Source of the DNA: Luteimonas panaciterrae
GTDB taxonomy: Bacteria > Pseudomonadota > Gammaproteobacteria > Xanthomonadales > Xanthomonadaceae
Direction of reading: 5' to 3'
NCBI RefSeq assembly: GCF_020511115.1
Contig: NZ_JAJAVH010000017.1
Location: 1-64,000, forward strand
DNA: 64,000 bases
The notes under the pieces are model-generated. The model ran no database searches, was not told where the DNA came from, and was given only the letters and a program-made list of their open reading frames with translations. The number at the start of each line of letters is the position of its first letter. Within the stretch, counting starts at the first letter, position 1. Positions 60,211 to 64,000 of the stretch are shown here, in pieces. The position numbers were made by a program, and so were the translations under genes.

Positions 60211-60777
60211 TCAGAACTTCATCGGATCCATGATGGCGTCGAGATTCAGGTGATCGCAGAACTCGAGGAAGTCGTCGCGCAAAGCCGCGATGTGCATGTC
60301 GGCGGGCACGCCGATGGTGACCTGCGCCGAGAACATGTCGGCGCCGGTCTGCATGGCGCGGTAGCGCGAGCAGTGCAGGCTTTCGATGGTGATGCCCTGG
60401 CGGTCGAAGAAATCGGCCAGCTGGAACAGGATGCCGGGCTTGTCCGACGCCACCACCTCGACCACATAGGGCAGCAGGTTGGACTGCACGGGCTTGGGGC
60501 CGGTGCGGTACCAGATCAGCTTCAGCCCTTCCTCGCGTTCCAGGCGGGTCAGCATCGCCTCGAGCTTGGCGACCGAGTCCCACGAGCCGGTGGCCAGCGC
60601 CGTCACCGAGACGTCGCGACCGACGGTGGACAGGCGCGTATCGACGAGATTGCATCCGCTGTCGGAAATACGCCGCGTCACCGGGAGCAGTGGCGACTGC
60701 GGATGCGTCGAATAGGCGTTGATCAGCAGGTAATTCTCGTTCGGCGCGGGCCGCACAGCGGTGTCTGGATCGGTCAA
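60211..60777 (-). CDS. gcvR: Glycine cleavage system regulator GcvR
   Basis: A 188-residue protein with two ACT domains (LLINAYSTHPQSPLLPVTRRISDSGCNLVD; YVVEVVASDKPGILFQLADFFDRQGITIESLHCS). It modulates GcvA in E. coli. The gcvR-bcp pair next to divergent dapA-bamC repeats the enterobacterial neighbourhood. Confidence 0.92.
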   Translation of the reverse strand: MTDPDTAVRPAPNENYLLINAYSTHPQSPLLPVTRRISDSGCNLVDTRLSTVGRDVSVTALATGSWDSVAKLEAMLTRLEREEGLKLIWYRTGPKPVQSNLLPYVVEVVASDKPGILFQLADFFDRQGITIESLHCSRYRAMQTGADMFSAQVTIGVPADMHIAALRDDFLEFCDHLNLDAIMDPMKF

Positions 60778-61002
60778 GGCGGCGTCCGAAGCGAATAGGG
60801 TGTGAACGGCGACCCGGTCGGCGACCGGATGCGGTGATCAGCATACTTGCCCGTGGTTTCGCGCCGCAAGTAAAGTTGCCTCACGAAAGCTGGGGACCGA
60901 AGGTCGGTGCGAAAACCGGCGCGAAGGCCGCGCGACGGAATTTGTCGCGGATTTCAACCGGTTGCCCGAATTCCCACCCCCATTCCCAACTCCATTCCGC
61001 AC

Positions 61003-61899
61003 ATGCGACTTTCCGGCAGCATCACCGCGCTGGCGACACCGTTCACGGCCGCCGGCGAACTCGACCTCGACGCCTGGCGCCGCCTCCTGCAGGCGCAGCT
61101 GAGCGCGGGCACGCAAGGCGTCGTGGTCGCCGGCTCCACCGGCGAAGCCGCCGCGCTGCTCGATGCCGAGTACGACACCTTGCTGCGCACCGCGGTCCAG
61201 GTGCTGGGCGGACGCATTCCGGTGCTCGCCGGTACCGGTCTGTCGAACACCGCCAAGACCATCGAGCAGACCCGCCGCGCCGCCGCGCTGGGCGCCGACG
61301 CCGCGCTGGTGGTGACGCCGCCTTACGTGCGTCCCACCCAGGCCGGCCTGGTCGCGCATTACCGCGCGATCGCCGACGACAACGCGCTGCCGATCGTGCT
61401 CTACAACGTACCCGGCCGCACCGGCTGCGATCTGCTGCCCGAAACCGTCGCCGAACTCGCCGGACATGCGCGCATCGTCGGCATCAAGGAAGCACGCAAC
61501 GAGCCGGAACGCATGCAGGCATTGCTGCCGCTGCGCTCGAATGCCTTCGCCGTGCTCAGCGGCGACGATCCCACCGCCGCGCGCGCGATCCTGGCCGGCG
61601 CCGACGGCATCATCTCGGTGGCCTCGAACGTGGTGCCGGCGACGTTCCGGCGCCTGAGCGATTTGGCGCGCGGCGGCGATGCCGATGCGGCGCAGGCGTT
61701 GGACACGCAACTGCATGCGCTTTACGACTTCCTCGGCATCGAGCCGAACCCGATCCCGGTGAAGGCGATCCTGGCGCGGCTGGGCATCGGCACCGGTCTG
61801 CGCCTGCCGCTGACGACGCTGTCGGCGGAGCATGCCGTCCTGGCCGAGCGGATGCTGGAGGCGGTCCAGACGTTCGAGGCCGCGAACGCGCGCTCTTGA
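61003..61899 (+). CDS. dapA: 4-hydroxy-tetrahydrodipicolinate synthase
   Basis: A 298-residue TIM-barrel aldolase of lysine/diaminopimelate synthesis: [46 protein letters not shown] (catalytic Tyr), and the Schiff-base Lys in [12 protein letters not shown] 61003 gives the standard N-terminus. Confidence 0.97.
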   Translation: MRLSGSITALATPFTAAGELDLDAWRRLLQAQLSAGTQGVVVAGSTGEAAALLDAEYDTLLRTAVQVLGGRIPVLAGTGLSNTAKTIEQTRRAAALGADAALVVTPPYVRPTQAGLVAHYRAIADDNALPIVLYNVPGRTGCDLLPETVAELAGHARIVGIKEARNEPERMQALLPLRSNAFAVLSGDDPTAARAILAGADGIISVASNVVPATFRRLSDLARGGDADAAQALDTQLHALYDFLGIEPNPIPVKAILARLGIGTGLRLPLTTLSAEHAVLAERMLEAVQTFEAANARS

Positions 61900-62149
61900 G
61901 TCCTTACGCTGTCAAATTGATTGTTTCCGCCGGTAATGTTGCCGTTCATGGCGTAACAACATGGGCTGACGGTCCGTCCGGCCCGTCCATCCATGGCCGG
62001 GCCTCGCCGCGCTGGCGGCGCAGCGCGATGGCGGGACTGCGCGGCAGTGCCGCGCAAAGCGCGTCTCGCCTCACCCGAGAGGGTATCGGTTAAGCATGGT
62101 TGCACGCTCACTCGCGATACACTGGCGGCTTGATCCGCAGGAGAACCCG

Positions 62150-62674
62150 ATGCGTCTTTCAGCTTTCCCGCTCCGTACCGTGGTCGTCGCCCTGGTGGCC
62201 GCGGCCGTTCTCGGCACCTCCGGCTGCAGTTGGTTCCGCAAGAAGAACGACCTCTATGCCGCGAGCCCGGAGAGCCGTCCGCTGGAAGTGCCGCCCGATC
62301 TGAACCTCCCCGACAGTTCCGGCGCGATGAAGCTGCCCGGTGGCGACGCCCAGTCGGTCAGCCGTTCCTCGCTGCCGGCGCCCGCGGCCGCGCCGACCGG
62401 CAGTGCCAACGGCTTCACGGTTCCCGGCGAGCGCGACGCGATCTTCGCCAAGGTCGGCGACGCCCTCGCCGCGACCACCGGCGTCACCATCGCCAGCAAG
62501 GCGCAGATCCTCGGCACCTACGACGTGGACTACGAAGGCAGCAAGTTCCTGGTGCGCGTGACCAAGGTCGATGCCGGCGTGTACGTGTCCGCGGTCGATC
62601 CGCGCGGCCTGCCGGCCACCACCGAGGCGCCGACCAAGCTGATCGCCGCGTTGAAGGCGGCTCTGGGCGGCTGA
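62150..62674 (+). CDS. BamC-like lipoprotein
   Basis: A 174-residue lipoprotein: signal peptide with lipobox GTSGC, then the BamC-like N-terminal unstructured region (SPESRPLEVPPDLNLPD) and a helix-grip domain (GERDAIFAKVGDALAATTGVTIASKAQILGTYDVDYEG). About half the length of E. coli BamC, which has two such domains. Position after dapA supports the call. It should join the outer-membrane protein assembly complex. CAGGAG precedes the ATG. Confidence 0.85.
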   Translation: MRLSAFPLRTVVVALVAAAVLGTSGCSWFRKKNDLYAASPESRPLEVPPDLNLPDSSGAMKLPGGDAQSVSRSSLPAPAAAPTGSANGFTVPGERDAIFAKVGDALAATTGVTIASKAQILGTYDVDYEGSKFLVRVTKVDAGVYVSAVDPRGLPATTEAPTKLIAALKAALGG

Positions 62675-62695
62675 GCCAGTTCAGTGAGCCAAAAG

Positions 62696-62722
62696 AAAAC
62701 GGGCGCCTCGGCGCCCGTTTTT
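62696..62722. terminator. Bidirectional terminator between the bamC-like gene and fdxA
   Basis: AAAACGGGCGC / GCGCCCGTTTT, an 11-bp stem with a CTCG loop and T-run. Confidence 0.92.
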
Positions 62723-62745
62723 CGTTGTGGAAACTCGTTTTCGGC

Positions 62746-63069
62746 TTACCGTTCCAACAATGGCAGCTTCCCGGTCTTGCCTTCCCATTCCTTCGCGTCC
62801 GGCAGCCCGTCCTTGCGCGCGGTGATCACCGGCCAGGCCTTGGACAGCTCGGCATTCAGGGCGACGAATTCCTCCTGACCGGCAGGCACGTCGTCCTCGG
62901 GATAGATCGCGTTGATCGGGCATTCCGGCTCGCACAGAGTGCAGTCGATGCACTCGTCCGGATCGATCACCAGGAAGTTCGGGCCCTCGTGGAAACAGTC
63001 GACCGGGCACACCTCGACGCAGTCGGTGTACTTGCACTTGATGCAGTTCTCGGTGACGACAAAAGGCAT
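62746..63069 (-). CDS. fdxA: Seven-iron ferredoxin FdxA
   Basis: A 107-residue ferredoxin binding [3Fe-4S] and [4Fe-4S] clusters: [18 protein letters not shown] and [15 protein letters not shown] 63069 gives the standard MPFVVTENC start. Confidence 0.97.
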   Translation of the reverse strand: MPFVVTENCIKCKYTDCVEVCPVDCFHEGPNFLVIDPDECIDCTLCEPECPINAIYPEDDVPAGQEEFVALNAELSKAWPVITARKDGLPDAKEWEGKTGKLPLLER

Positions 63070-63159
63070 GGGGGATTCGCGATGTGGCTTGGTGGATAGT
63101 CTAGCGGCTTGCCCAAAGCAGGGCGAAGCAGCGGGGTGGGGCGGTCTTCTCGTCACCCA

Positions 63160-63183
63160 AACAAAACCCGGCCGGAGCCGGGT
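63160..63183 (-). terminator. tRNA-Glu terminator
   Basis: On the minus strand ACCCGGC-tccg-GCCGGGT is followed by TTTGTTT, 61 bases after the tRNA. Confidence 0.8.
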
Positions 63184-63243
63184 CTTGTCGGTAAGGTCCG
63201 CGCGGTTGGCTTGGACCTCTTGCGAGAATGACTCGCATTGATA

Positions 63244-63319
63244 TGGCGCTCCCTACGGGATTCGAACCCGTGTTTTAGCCTTGAGAGGGCCACGTCCTAG
63301 GCCTCTAGACGAAGGGAGC
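63244..63319 (-). tRNA. tRNA-Glu (CUC)
   Basis: Minus-strand GCTCCCT pairs with AGGGAGC, CCA encoded; D-arm TCGTCTAGAGGCCTAGGAC is typical of glutamate tRNAs. The anticodon loop CTCTCAA gives CTC, the isoacceptor for GAG, rather than the universal TTC form. Confidence 0.93.
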
Positions 63320-63492
63320 AGGGGGTTGCCGGTAGGAGCCGGCACCGGCTGGACGGCCGGCGTGCCGTCGGATGCCCGGCACGAAGTTGTTAGTATATCG
63401 TGGAAAGCCCGATCGCGGATGGTCGGGGCTCGCGGAAGGACCCGCGCCCGTCGCGGTTGCCAAAAGGGCAGCCGATCGAATCTCCTGTCTGA

Positions 63493-64000
63493 ATGCCCAA
63501 CCCGACCCAATCCACCTCCATCGCCCTGCGCGTCATCCCGCGCGAGCAACACACGATCTCGCGCAAGGACATCAGCGCGAACGCCTTGCGCGTGCTTTAC
63601 CGTCTGCGCGAGGGCGGCTTCGATGCCTACCTGGTCGGCGGCGCCGTGCGCGACCTGCTGGTCGGCGGCCACCCCAAGGACTTTGACGTCGCCACCAGCG
63701 CCACGCCGGAGGAGGTCAAGCACCTGTTCCGCAACTGCCGGCTGATTGGCCGCCGCTTCCGCCTGGCGCACGTGGTGTTCGGTCGCGAGATCATCGAGGT
63801 CGCCACCTTCCGCGCCAACAGTGACGACGGCAGCGGCGACCGCCAGGTCCACGACGACGGCCGCCTGCTGCGCGACAACGTCTACGGCAGCATCGAGGAC
63901 GACGCGGTGCGGCGCGATTTCACCGCGAACGCCCTGTACTACACGGTCGAAGATTTCTCCGTGCGCGATTACGTCGGCGGCTTCGAGGACGTGAACAACC
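63493..64000 (+). CDS. pcnB: Poly(A) polymerase I, 5' part (runs off the window)
   Basis: The first 169 codons are seen. The nucleotidyltransferase core is clear: [69 protein letters not shown], and [11 protein letters not shown]. PcnB adds 3' poly(A) tails that mark RNA for decay; CCA-adding enzymes are the close alternative, but the IIEVATFR and RLAHV pattern fits PcnB. Confidence 0.93.
   Translation, partial: MPNPTQSTSIALRVIPREQHTISRKDISANALRVLYRLREGGFDAYLVGGAVRDLLVGGHPKDFDVATSATPEEVKHLFRNCRLIGRRFRLAHVVFGREIIEVATFRANSDDGSGDRQVHDDGRLLRDNVYGSIEDDAVRRDFTANALYYTVEDFSVRDYVGGFEDVNN

Noticed and set aside
63241..63320. Protein frames across the tRNA-Glu gene
   Set aside because: The region folds as a complete tRNA; frames there are accidental.

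Overview
The window is one continuous high-GC chromosomal segment of a gammaproteobacterium of the Xanthomonadales/Lysobacterales type, most likely Rhodanobacteraceae or a close relative. This inference rests on the order alaS-csrA-tRNA-Ser-tRNA-Arg, the cluster lexA-recA-(membrane protein)-recX with a TTAG-N6-TACTA type SOS box, a PrxQ-like Bcp with its cysteines 36 residues apart, and two proteins whose C-termini look like XVIPCD, the secretion signal of the bacteria-killing type IV secretion system of this order. Most of the window is ordinary housekeeping and transport DNA.

Layout. 0.3-5.1 kb: radA, then a divergent pair made of an ankyrin-repeat lipoprotein and a class 3 lipase with a C-terminal XVIPCD, read here as an immunity/effector pair. 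5.2-10.0 kb: a MarR-controlled tripartite drug efflux operon (marR, outer-membrane factor, emrA, emrB) with a perfect inverted repeat over the promoter. 10.1-14.5 kb: metallo-beta-lactamase-fold hydrolase, YpjD/CcsA-like membrane protein, and a nitrilase/GNAT/SnoaL cluster. 14.6-20.4 kb: ffh, nitronate monooxygenase, class IV aminotransferase and the rpsP-rimM-trmD-rplS translation operon.

20,433-26,782 is a complete 6.35-kb IS1595-family transposon: 24-bp terminal inverted repeats (22 of 24 matching), an exact 8-bp target duplication GTTTCAGA, a zinc-ribbon/DDE transposase and four cargo genes. Two of these form an overlapping antitoxin/zeta-toxin pair, and the toxin carries glycine-zipper segments and a divergent C-terminal XVIPCD-like domain. 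The best reading is a mobile cassette that moves a type IV secretion killing effector with its protector. No apparatus gene is in the window, so it must be elsewhere in the genome if the reading is right.

26.8-41.5 kb: GFA protein, MATE pump, hslR, DHA2 transporter, katG, a DUF937 protein, a membrane protein, mutS (with a heptanucleotide tandem repeat just before the Walker A codons), a TonB-dependent receptor and pncC/cinA. 41.5-49.2 kb: a MarR-GNAT fusion protein, the lexA-recA-recX SOS block, alaS, csrA and two tRNAs. 49.2-58.0 kb: two nucleotide-sugar genes, the lysR-thiD-hydrolase group, a divergent DHA2 transporter and an XRE-sulP pair. 58.2-64.0 kb: phoH, gcvR-bcp, dapA-bamC, fdxA, tRNA-Glu(CUC) and the 5' part of pcnB, which runs off the right edge.
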